Positions 1 to 5,972 of a stretch of DNA of 7,409 nucleotides are shown here, piece after piece. Position 1 is the first letter of the stretch, and the number at the start of each line of letters is the position of its first letter. The stretch covers positions 1 through 7,409 of the forward strand of contig SFID01000127.1 of NCBI GenBank assembly GCA_004555425.1, read 5' to 3'. Made by a program: the position numbers and the translations under genes. Under the pieces are notes generated by a model. That model had not been told where the DNA came from. It saw only the letters and a list, made by a program, of their open reading frames with translations, and made no database searches. The stretch is from Bacteroidales bacterium. Lineage in GTDB: Bacteria; Bacteroidota; Bacteroidia; Bacteroidales; Bacteroidaceae.

Positions 1-140
1 CAGGAGGTTAAGGCGCGGATTTATTTTTTCTTCTTTTGTCCGCGGATTGCAAATTTGCTCAGTTTATTTTACACTGGCAAGGGATTTTTCCTCTTTTTTG
101 GGTTTTCTGCTGTAGGGCATGGTTTTTTGCTCCTTATTAT

Positions 141-210
141 AGAGGAGAAAAGAGGAGAAAAGAGGAGAAAAGAGGAGAAAAGAGGAGGGAAGAGGATGGA
201 AGAGGAGGCA
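141..210. repeat. Seven tandem 10-bp polypurine repeats
   Basis: Four exact copies of AGAGGAGAAA (141-180) are followed by three diverged ones (AGAGGAGGGA, AGAGGATGGA, AGAGGAGGCA; 181-210). 141-195 is uninterrupted purine on the plus strand. The period equals about one helical turn and is not a multiple of three. The minus-strand RNA is a C/U tract downstream of the hairpin at 225-247. Confidence 0.95.
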
Positions 211-224
211 GGAGGGCGCGGTTG

Positions 225-247
225 GCTCTGCGCCTTGGGCGCAGAGC
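225..247. terminator. Perfect 10-bp hairpin downstream of rseP, possible transcript end
   Basis: GCTCTGCGCC (225-234) and GGCGCAGAGC (238-247) are perfect complements around a 3-base loop TTG. On the minus strand it lies about 105 bases after the rseP stop codon and is followed not by U's but by a long C/U-rich, G-poor stretch (215-141). This could stop transcription with Rho or protect the 3' end of the mRNA. Calling it a terminator is inference; the hairpin itself is certain. Confidence 0.4.
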
Positions 248-283
248 ACGTGGCGGAGAGAAAAATGGGGAATTGTGGCAGCT

Positions 284-344
284 ACCTCTTTTGGATAGGA
301 CCTCTTTTGGATAGGGCATCCTTTAATAGGGCATCCTTTGGATG
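284..344. repeat. Short tandem repeats directly downstream of rseP
   Basis: ACCTCTTTTGGATAGG occurs twice back to back (284-299 and 300-315, identical). The overlapping ATAGGGCATCCTTT occurs twice (311-324 and 326-339, identical, period 15). The last copy runs into a small hairpin CATCC-ttt-GGATG (332-344) that begins about 8 bases after the rseP stop codon. No coding frame is preserved by periods of 16 and 15. Confidence 0.8.
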
Positions 345-351
345 AGCCTCT

Positions 352-1755
352 TTAAAAGACGAATTTTAGGAGGTCGTTGAAGATAGCGTAGGCCATTAGG
401 GCGAAGAGGAGCCACATGCCTATGGTTTGGGCTATCTCCATGAAGCGCTCGGAGGGCTTGCGGCGGGTGATGACTTCGACTAGGAGGAAGAAGACGTGGC
501 CACCGTCTAGGGCAGGGATGGGGAGGATGTTCATGAAGGCTAGCATGAGGGAGATGAAGGCGGTGAGTTCCCAGAAGCGGAGCCAATCCCACTGTGCGGG
601 GAAGAGGTTTCCGATGGTGCCGAAGCTTCCCACGCTTTTGGCTCCCTCGGCCGTAAAGATGTACTTCAGATCGTCCACATAACCGCAGAGAACGTCCCAA
701 CCGTGGGCGATGCCTGCGGGCACACATTCAAGGATGCCGTATTCCTCTTTCGTGATGGGATAGTCCATCAAGGGGTTGTGCATGAAGATGCCCAGACGGA
801 AATTGCTGTCGAGGCTAAGGGCGATAGTATCGTTGATAGTGGTGCCTGAGTGGCGAACAACGGCGGTCACGTTGCGGAGTTTGGCGCTATCAGCTGCGGT
901 AAGGTGTTCCTTGGCAGCCACCATATCGTGAATGCGTCCCATTTCAAGGTTGAACTCATTCCACGTGGTCAGGGCCTTTCCTTGGAAACCCACAAGGACA
1001 TCGCCACCGCGGATGCCTGCTTGCTCGGCAGGACCACCTGCTGCCACGCTGTCAATGAGCGAGGGGGCAAGAGGTTCGAGAAAGCGCGGTTGGCCCTGAA
1101 GCATTTCGAGGAGGTTGAGGTCGCCAGGCAGGGCGATGGCCACCTCTTTACCTTGGCGGCGTACGGTCACCTGGTGTGCTTCGGAGATGTCGCGGAAGAG
1201 GTTGGCGTCGAAGGTCTTGAAGGTTTTCGTCTCGGTGCGCAAGGGGATGTCGCCGTCACGGAAACCGAGCGATTTGGCTGTTTCGCTGAACACGAAGCCC
1301 TTGTCCATCTTGTCAATGGAGATATACTGTGTGCCCCAAACGAAGAGAATCATAGAATAGAGCACGAGGGCGAGGAGGAAGTTGACGAGCACGCCGCCAA
1401 GCATAATGAGCAGGCGCTGCCAGGCGGGTTTGTAGATAAACATCTGGTTCTTGGGCGTGTCGTCCTTTTCGAGGTCGGCCGCGGAGGTGCTTTCGTCAAT
1501 CATACCAGCGATATTCACGTAGCCACCGAGGGGCAGCCAGCCGATGTGGTAGTCGGTGCCGCGCCACGAGAAGAGTTTGAGCGTGCCACTGAAACGCTTG
1601 AAACCGAGGTTGATGGCGGGGTCGAAGAAGAGGCAGAATTTCTTGACGCGCACGCCAAATAGTTTGGAGAAAAAGAAATGGCCTCCTTCGTGAAGGAGAA
1701 TCAAGATGGCAAAACAGAGAATGAGTTGTAGAGCCTTGATGAAGAATACTTCCAT
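352..1755 (-). CDS. rseP: RseP-type site-2 zinc metalloprotease (M50 family), inner membrane
   Basis: This 467-residue membrane protein is a site-2 protease, the family that cuts transmembrane segments of anti-sigma factors and leftover signal peptides inside the inner membrane. The zinc motif HEGGH is at residues 22-26 in the first membrane segment (about 5-28). A second segment (about 112-140) carries GGVLVN (120-125), the conserved GxxxN region. A degenerate PDZ region (about 154-175) is followed by a clear PDZ core (about 233-260, with GGPAEQAG and GGDVLVG). The third metal ligand lies in PIPALDGGH (Asp417), and a last membrane segment covers about 441-464. Length is close to the E. coli protein (about 450). 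The ATG at 1755 places the HExxH helix at the usual N-terminal position. It is last in the cluster, 120 bases after dxr, as in many bacteria where dxr and rseP are neighbours. Its substrate here cannot be told; no sigma factor gene is in the window. Confidence 0.96.
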   Translation of the reverse strand: MEVFFIKALQLILCFAILILLHEGGHFFFSKLFGVRVKKFCLFFDPAINLGFKRFSGTLKLFSWRGTDYHIGWLPLGGYVNIAGMIDESTSAADLEKDDTPKNQMFIYKPAWQRLLIMLGGVLVNFLLALVLYSMILFVWGTQYISIDKMDKGFVFSETAKSLGFRDGDIPLRTETKTFKTFDANLFRDISEAHQVTVRRQGKEVAIALPGDLNLLEMLQGQPRFLEPLAPSLIDSVAAGGPAEQAGIRGGDVLVGFQGKALTTWNEFNLEMGRIHDMVAAKEHLTAADSAKLRNVTAVVRHSGTTINDTIALSLDSNFRLGIFMHNPLMDYPITKEEYGILECVPAGIAHGWDVLCGYVDDLKYIFTAEGAKSVGSFGTIGNLFPAQWDWLRFWELTAFISLMLAFMNILPIPALDGGHVFFLLVEVITRRKPSERFMEIAQTIGMWLLFALMAYAIFNDLLKFVF

Positions 1756-1832
1756 AGGGATTAGGGGTTCGTTTTCTTGTTTTTGAAGGTTGAAAAAAGT
1801 CTTACATTCGGAGTGCTACTATTTCACGCCTT

Positions 1833-1861
1833 GAAATTCGGTCATTCGCACCGTGAATTTC
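1833..1861 (-). promoter_or_regulatory. Hairpin in the dxr-rseP gap
   Basis: GAAATT (1833-1838) pairs with AATTTC (1856-1861), and CGGT (1839-1842) pairs with ACCG (1850-1853), giving 10 pairs with a 2-base bulge and a 7-base loop. In the transcript it begins about 14 bases after the dxr stop codon. There is no U tract after it, so it is not a standard terminator. It could tune rseP expression or mark an RNA-processing point. Confidence 0.5.
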
Positions 1862-1875
1862 GTGTGCCCTGAGCA

Positions 1876-3024
1876 TTACAGCAGCGAAGCGGCGAAGCGG
1901 CGGGCTTCCTCGTTGGTGCGGAAATACGTGTCGGGCGTGCGGGTGGCATCGAAGGGCACGTTGTCCATCGTGGCGCGGATGATTTCGGCAATACGATTAA
2001 AACCGATTTCGCCGCGACGGAAGGCGGCGTTGGCCACCTCGTTGGCCGCGTTCATGATGCACGGCATATTGCCACCCTGTGCGGCGGCCTCGAAAGCGTA
2101 GGCCAGACAAGGAAATTTCTCCATATCCACGGGTTCGAACGTGAGGCGGCCCAGGCGGAAGAGGTCCAGTCGCTCGCCATCCAGCGGCAGGCGTTCGGGG
2201 AAACTCAAAGCATACTGGATGGGCAGGCGCATATCGGGCACACCCAGTTGGGCCTTGACTGCTCCGTCGGTGAACTGCACCGCGCTATGGATGACGCTCT
2301 CGGGATGAACGACCACCTCCACCTGCTCGGGCCGAAGGTCAAAGAGGTGGCAGGCTTCAATCATCTCGAATCCTTTGTTCATGAGCGTGGCCGAATCGAT
2401 GGTAATCTTGGCCCCCATCTGCCAGTTGGGATGGCGCAGGGCGTCGGCAGGCGTGATGGTGGCAAAGCGTTCGCGCTCCCATGTGCGGAAGGGGCCGCCC
2501 GAAGCGGTGAGAAGGATTTTCTCCACGCGATTCTGGAGGTCGCCCACGAGGCATTGCAGGATGGCGGAGTGCTCGCTGTCTACGGGCAAGAGGGGCACCT
2601 GTTTTTCTCTGACGGCGTTTATGATGTATTCACCCGCCACTACGAGTGTTTCCTTATTGGCCAGGGCGATGGGCTTGCGGGCCTGAATGGCGCTGATGGT
2701 GGGGCGCAGTCCCGCAAAGCCGACCATGGCTGCCAGGACCATATCCACGGAGTCCATCTGCACCACATCGCAGATGGCTTGGCTCCCCGTATATACCTTG
2801 ATGGGCAGGTTGGCGAGTGCTTCGCGCACCTGTTCGTACTTCTCTTCGTTGGCAATGACAACGGTGTCGGGTTGAAATTCGCGGGCCTGCTGAATGAGCA
2901 GGTCGGCATTGTTTCCAGCGGTCAGAATGTGGGCGACGAAATGGTCGGGATGCTGACGCACCACGTCAAGAGCCTGCGTGCCGATAGAGCCCGTGGAACC
3001 TAGGATGGCTATTTTGCGTGTCAT
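1876..3024 (-). CDS. dxr: 1-deoxy-D-xylulose 5-phosphate reductoisomerase
   Basis: Dxr (IspC) catalyses the second step of the MEP pathway: NADPH-dependent rearrangement and reduction of 1-deoxy-D-xylulose 5-phosphate to MEP, leading to IPP and DMAPP for undecaprenyl lipids and quinones. It is cytosolic. The 382 residues match the usual length. The NADPH loop GSTGSIGTQ is at 9-17, LANKETLV at 121-128, the metal site PVDSEHSA at 147-154 (Asp149, Glu151) and ATLMNKGFEMIEA at 212-224 (Glu220 as third ligand). The substrate-loop region TASGGPFR is at 173-180 and VVVHPESVIHSAVQF follows. All catalytic residues are present, so the enzyme should be active and in principle fosmidomycin-sensitive. The ATG at 3024 sits 4 residues before the Rossmann strand, as usual. 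No strong ribosome binding site lies directly upstream. The gene is separated from rimM by 165 bases of repeats and a large hairpin, and from rseP by 120 bases. Confidence 0.98.
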   Translation of the reverse strand: MTRKIAILGSTGSIGTQALDVVRQHPDHFVAHILTAGNNADLLIQQAREFQPDTVVIANEEKYEQVREALANLPIKVYTGSQAICDVVQMDSVDMVLAAMVGFAGLRPTISAIQARKPIALANKETLVVAGEYIINAVREKQVPLLPVDSEHSAILQCLVGDLQNRVEKILLTASGGPFRTWERERFATITPADALRHPNWQMGAKITIDSATLMNKGFEMIEACHLFDLRPEQVEVVVHPESVIHSAVQFTDGAVKAQLGVPDMRLPIQYALSFPERLPLDGERLDLFRLGRLTFEPVDMEKFPCLAYAFEAAAQGGNMPCIMNAANEVANAAFRRGEIGFNRIAEIIRATMDNVPFDATRTPDTYFRTNEEARRFAASLL

Positions 3025-3078
3025 AGTGGTGGGAATGGGGCGGATGATTCTGGCTTCCGCCTCCTTGAACTATTGATT

Positions 3079-3119
3079 CGTTACTCCTTATATATATGGC
3101 GTTACTCCTTATTTATATA
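3079..3119. repeat. Two 20-bp direct repeats (21-bp period) upstream of dxr
   Basis: 3079-3098 and 3100-3119 match at 18 of 20 positions (CGTTACTCCTTAT followed by an AT run). On the transcribed strand each copy contains TAAGGAG, a Shine-Dalgarno-like motif, but no start codon follows at usable distance and the dxr ATG is 55 to 80 bases away. They directly follow the large hairpin in the transcript. Confidence 0.75.
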
Positions 3120-3126
3120 AGTGCGG

Positions 3127-3179
3127 CAGATTCCTCCTCGGCCCTGGCCTGCTTGGCAAGCCCGCCGCGGAGGAATCTG
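3127..3179 (-). promoter_or_regulatory. Large hairpin in the rimM-dxr gap, possible attenuator or processing site
   Basis: 3127-3142 pairs with 3164-3179 over 16 positions with one mismatch (arm CAGATTCCTCC). The 21-base loop contains a further GCTT/AAGC stem. On the transcribed strand it starts 11 bases after the rimM stop codon. It is not followed by a U tract, only by an AU-rich stretch after CCGCAC, so a classic intrinsic terminator is unlikely. It may separate murA-rimM from dxr-rseP expression or stabilise the upstream mRNA end. Confidence 0.6.
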
Positions 3180-3189
3180 TCTTGATGCT

Positions 3190-3726
3190 TCAATCGTTTA
3201 TTTCCAGCAGTCCTGGAGGGACATTGAGGAAGAGCGCGCGCTCCTTCAGGCGAGCCTCAACGAGGAAGTCCTCGTGGAAGGGCAGATAGGTCTGTGTACC
3301 ATCGGCGCGGTCGATGATGAGGAGGATGTTGGCCGTGGCATCGTCCACAGCCTGCACGGTGCCGATGGGTGTGCCGTCGGCATGATAGAGGGCGAAGCCT
3401 GTCAGGGCCTGCCAGGAGCGCAATTCTGCTCCCTCCTCACCGTCCTCGGGCAGCGCGGCTTTGGGGTAATAGACGCTGGCTCCTACGATGCGGCGCGCGG
3501 CGGTCTCGTCGTGGATGTCTTCAAACTGGAAGATGGCTGTCTTGTCGTTCTTGAAACGATATTCTTCCCAGAAGAAGGGCACGAGTATGCCCTCCATCTC
3601 CAGCACAAGGTATTCGGCATCGCCGCGGTCGAAGGCATCGTCGGTGAATAGGATTTCCACCTCGCCCTGTATGCCGCGAAACTTGCTCACCTTGCCTATA
3701 TAGAAAACTTCTTCGCTGCGAATCAT
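3190..3726 (-). CDS. rimM: Ribosome maturation factor RimM
   Basis: RimM binds ribosomal protein S19 and assists assembly of the 30S head during 16S rRNA processing. The 178 residues match the family. The N-terminal beta-barrel domain begins with YIGKVSKFRGIQGEVEI (residues 9-25), corresponding to the family's GK...GhxGEV signature. The C-terminal PRC-barrel covers about 104-176, with GTPIGTVQAVDD in the middle, LPFHEDFLVE at about 148-157 and the typical ending PPGLLEI at 170-176. The ATG at 3726 overlaps the murA stop codon in the arrangement ATGA (4-base overlap), so translation is probably coupled to murA. In many bacteria rimM sits with rpsP and trmD; placement after murA is, as I recall, a Bacteroidota arrangement. 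A large hairpin starts 11 bases after the stop codon. Confidence 0.93.
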   Translation of the reverse strand: MIRSEEVFYIGKVSKFRGIQGEVEILFTDDAFDRGDAEYLVLEMEGILVPFFWEEYRFKNDKTAIFQFEDIHDETAARRIVGASVYYPKAALPEDGEEGAELRSWQALTGFALYHADGTPIGTVQAVDDATANILLIIDRADGTQTYLPFHEDFLVEARLKERALFLNVPPGLLEIND

Positions 3727-5030
3727 GGTTCGCGATGGATTTTCACGCCGAGGGAGCGCAGACGTTCTTCGATATGCTGATAGCCTCGGTCGATTTGTTC
3801 AACATTTTCGATTCGGCTCACGCCCTCTGCGCTCATAGCGGCAATGAGCATGGCGATGCCCGCGCGGATGTCGGGGCTGACCATGCGGCGGCCGCGCAGG
3901 CGTATCTCGTTGTCGTGGCCCACAACCACGGCGCGGTGGGGGTCGCAAAGGATTATCTGCGCGCCCATCTCGATGAGGTTATCTACGAAGAAGAGGCGGC
4001 TCTCAAACATCTTCTGATGGAAGAGCACGGAGCCCTTTGCCTGTGTAGCCACCACGATGAGCACGCTCAGGAGGTCGGGTGTTAGTCCGGGCCACGGAGC
4101 ATCGGCAAGGGTCATAAATGAGCCGTCGATGAAACTCTCGATTTCGTAGTGCTCGTGGCGGGGGATAAAGAGGTCGTCGCCGCGCAACTCCATCTTCACA
4201 CCCAGTCGCGCAAAGGCATCGGGGATAATGCCGAGATCTTTGTAACTGACGTTCTTGATGGTGAGGCCGTCGCCACACATGGCTGCCATACCTATGAAAC
4301 TGCCTATCTCTATCATGTCGGGCAGGATGGTGTGCTCGGCTCCGTGGAGGCTCTCCACGCCGACGATGGTCAGGAGGTTGGAGGCGATGCCGCTGATTTG
4401 CGCGCCCATAGCGTTGAGCAGGTGGCACAGTTGCTGGATATAGGGTTCGCAGGCTGCGTTGTAGATGGTCGTGGTGCCCTCGGCCAGCACGGCGGCCATG
4501 ATGATATTGGCCGTACCTGTGACGGAGGCTTCGTCCAGGAGCATATAGGTGCCGTGCAGGCGGTCGGCCGCAATCTCGAAGATACCTTCTTCGTTGTCAT
4601 AGCGGAACTTTGCGCCCAGCTTTTGCATACCAAAGAAGTGTGTATCGAGCCTGCGGCGTCCTATTTTGTCGCCACCGGGTTTGCTCAGTGTGGCTCTGCC
4701 AAAGCGGGCCAACAGCGGGCCGACCAGCAGCACACTGCCACGAAGGCGGGTGCAACGCTGCAAGAATTCCTGGCTGTGCAGGTAGTCTAGGTTGACGTTG
4801 GCGGCGTTGAACGTGAAGTCGCCGCTGCCGTTGTGTGTGACCTTGACATTCATGTCGCGGAGCAACTGTATGAGGTTGTTCACGTCGAGAATGTCGGGGA
4901 TATTTGTGAGGCGCACATCGCCGTCCGTCAGGAGGGTGGCACAGATAACTTGCAGGGCCTCGTTCTTGGCGCCCTGCGGATGGATTTCGCCTTGCAGGCG
5001 ATGTCCGCCTTCGATAATAAATGCTGACAC
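3723..5030 (-). CDS. murA: UDP-N-acetylglucosamine 1-carboxyvinyltransferase, GTG start
   Basis: MurA transfers enolpyruvate from PEP to UDP-GlcNAc, the first committed step of peptidoglycan synthesis, in the cytosol. The GTG at 5030 gives 435 residues, starting MSAFIIEGGHRLQGEIHPQG, which fits the Bacteroidota family. An upstream in-frame ATG at 5216 would add 62 proline-rich residues and overlap the DUF4290 gene by 82 bases, so I reject it. Lys22 and Asn23 (GAKNE) match the substrate-binding pair of E. coli MurA. LRDMNV and TRLRGSVLLVGPLLARFG precede the active-site loop KPGGDKIGRRRLDTHF. The residue that is Cys115 in E. coli is Asp121 here (codon at 4668-4670). APWPGLTPDL carries the general-base Asp, and SPDIRAG carries the catalytic Arg (Arg389). 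The fold is two domains of EPSP-synthase type. The stop codon overlaps the rimM start. Confidence 0.97.
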   Translation of the reverse strand: MSAFIIEGGHRLQGEIHPQGAKNEALQVICATLLTDGDVRLTNIPDILDVNNLIQLLRDMNVKVTHNGSGDFTFNAANVNLDYLHSQEFLQRCTRLRGSVLLVGPLLARFGRATLSKPGGDKIGRRRLDTHFFGMQKLGAKFRYDNEEGIFEIAADRLHGTYMLLDEASVTGTANIIMAAVLAEGTTTIYNAACEPYIQQLCHLLNAMGAQISGIASNLLTIVGVESLHGAEHTILPDMIEIGSFIGMAAMCGDGLTIKNVSYKDLGIIPDAFARLGVKMELRGDDLFIPRHEHYEIESFIDGSFMTLADAPWPGLTPDLLSVLIVVATQAKGSVLFHQKMFESRLFFVDNLIEMGAQIILCDPHRAVVVGHDNEIRLRGRRMVSPDIRAGIAMLIAAMSAEGVSRIENVEQIDRGYQHIEERLRSLGVKIHREP

Positions 5031-5134
5031 GGGTATTGGGTCTTTTTGCGGTTGGAAATGAGGTGTCGGGTTCGCGCGGCGCGATTGCGGATGGGCTGGT
5101 GGCCGTGGATGGAGGCGCCCCACCCTACTCGCTT

Positions 5135-5728
5135 CTAGCGCTTGCGATGTCTGTGGCGCGGACGCTCCACAACGGGGACAGGAGAAGGAAGGGTCTGGAA
5201 GAACTGGATGATCCATTCGCCTCTCACCTCGCCCTTGGTGTATTCTTCAATATCGGCGGCCACCTTCTCCTCTGTGTGGCCCAGGTCGCCGCGCCATTCG
5301 ATGAGGTTGTCGCGCATACGGATGGCCACGCTGGCCACATAGTCGTCGCGCAACTGCCCATCGGGCATGGAGTTGATGGTTTCGAGAAGTTGTTCGACCA
5401 GCCGGCCGTAGTGGAGGTGGCGAATTTCGTTGCCCGGATAACTGAGTTTCTTGACGGGCTCGGCATCTTCCTCGCGGCGCACCTCTACGGGATAGTCTAT
5501 ATCTAGTTTGTAGTCGGAGAGGAGGGCCAGATGGTCCCAGAGTTTCTGCTCGTAGTTGTCCTCCCACTGCAGGTTTTCGTTGACGGTTTCCATCACACGG
5601 ATTATCTCATAGGCATAGGCGGTACGCGCTTTCTTGTCGGGGATTTCAAGGGCGTGTTCCACCATCTGCATAACAAGCCGACCGTATTCGGGCAACCGGA
5701 GCTTGGGGTCTTGGGTATTGTAGTGCAC
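5135..5728 (-). CDS. DUF4290 family protein, conserved in Bacteroidota, function unknown
   Basis: The 197-residue product starts MHYNTQDPKLRLPEYGR, the hallmark of the DUF4290 family, which I know only from Bacteroidota and which has no established function. It has no signal peptide or membrane segment, so it should be cytosolic, and it looks largely helical and acidic until a very basic tail (residues 188-197, ERPRHRHRKR). The sequence contains an internal duplication: residues 15-38 (YGRLV.Q..E.....PD...R..Y) align without gaps to 107-130 with about 11 of 24 identities, and an NL..W-like motif follows in both halves (about 52-55 and 141-145). This suggests two related helical modules joined by a linker of about 80-105. 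In the Bacteroidales genomes I recall, the gene usually precedes murA, as it does here with a 104-base gap. That hints at a cell-envelope or division link, but this is guilt by association only. Confidence 0.9.
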   Translation of the reverse strand: MHYNTQDPKLRLPEYGRLVMQMVEHALEIPDKKARTAYAYEIIRVMETVNENLQWEDNYEQKLWDHLALLSDYKLDIDYPVEVRREEDAEPVKKLSYPGNEIRHLHYGRLVEQLLETINSMPDGQLRDDYVASVAIRMRDNLIEWRGDLGHTEEKVAADIEEYTKGEVRGEWIIQFFQTLPSPVPVVERPRHRHRKR

Positions 5729-5754
5729 TTGTTTTCGGTGTTTGTCGGTAAGAG

Positions 5755-5772
5755 TATAGGTAGGTTCTATAA
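5755..5772 (+). repeat. 18-bp repeat, left member of a distant inverted pair
   Basis: TATAGGTAGGTTCTATAA here is the exact reverse complement of 7173-7190. It also forms the left end of the palindromic element at 5757-5948. A shorter 12-bp copy, TAGGTAGGTTCT, lies at 5950-5961, so the sequence occurs four times in the window counting the element's right end. Confidence 0.85.
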
Positions 5773-5948
5773 ATTAGCTTGCGATGATTTTTTGCCTATC
5801 GTGCCATAGGTTTTTGTTTTACATAAAGGAGCGTAGCGGGCTACGTGACTGAAAGAAAAACAAAAAGATATGGTGCGAGAGGCGGAAAGACATCCAAGCC
5901 AAATAGAAATACTACCTTCCAATGAAACTAATTTATAGAAGCTACCTA
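5757..5948. repeat. Long imperfect palindrome with 24-bp inverted ends (MITE-like element)
   Basis: The ends 5757-5780 and 5925-5948 are inverted repeats matching at 22 of 24 positions, beginning TAGGTAGGTTCTATAAATTAG on the left. Inside, 5783-5820 pairs with 5857-5894 (29 Watson-Crick pairs, 5 G-U positions and 4 mismatches out of 38). A perfect small hairpin CGTAGC-gg-GCTACG (5832-5845) sits near the centre. A 26-29 base asymmetric stretch on the right (about 5899-5927) has no partner. The element is 192 bp, has no coding capacity, and fills most of the gap between tsaB and the DUF4290 gene. The structure is that of a miniature inverted-repeat element or a large structured RNA. A target duplication is not clear beyond TA. 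Confidence 0.75.
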
Positions 5949-5949
5949 A

Positions 5950-5961
5950 TAGGTAGGTTCT
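5950..5961 (+). repeat. 12-bp partial copy of the repeat end sequence
   Basis: TAGGTAGGTTCT repeats the left end of the neighbouring palindromic element and lies one base beyond its right end. With the adjacent right end it forms a near-perfect small palindrome (5938-5960, arms of 10 around AAT, one mismatch), 11 bases beyond the tsaB stop codon. Confidence 0.75.
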
Positions 5962-5972
5962 GCCCGAGGCCG

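Larger units (their letters stand above)
1..351. other. Gene-free region downstream of rseP
   Basis: Apart from the tandem repeats at 284-344, the hairpin at 225-247 and the decamer array at 141-210, I see no gene. The plus-strand open frames run through the decamers and are low-complexity Arg/Glu/Gly sequence. On the minus strand an 18-codon frame (120-64, MPYSRKPKKEEKSLASVK) follows an AAGGAG motif at about 12 bases, but nothing else supports it. A weak inverted repeat CGCGGA/TCCGCG (14-19 and 39-44) encloses a T-rich loop. Confidence 0.7.

Noticed and set aside
64..120. An 18-codon minus-strand frame after an AAGGAG motif
   Set aside because: Too short, biased in composition and without any other support; kept only as a remark in the gap description.
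36..345. Open frames of 92 and 96 codons on the plus strand
   Set aside because: They run through the decamer repeats, are low-complexity Arg/Glu/Gly sequence with no recognisable domain, and lie in the gap after rseP.
850..1662. 270-codon plus-strand frame opposite rseP
   Set aside because: It is the antisense shadow of a GC-rich gene with complete family motifs on the other strand; the His/Val/Glu-rich translation shows no known domain.
2248..3003. 251-codon plus-strand frame opposite dxr
   Set aside because: Antisense shadow of dxr, whose catalytic motifs are all present on the minus strand.
3127..3179. Classic intrinsic terminator after rimM
   Set aside because: The hairpin is strong but no U tract follows on the transcribed strand, so it was recorded as a hairpin of unknown role.
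4149..4790. 213-codon plus-strand frame opposite murA
   Set aside because: Antisense shadow of murA; no domain recognised.
5900..5907. Minus-strand -7-like box TCTATTTG upstream of the DUF4290 gene
   Set aside because: It differs from consensus at a key base and has no TTTG at the right distance.
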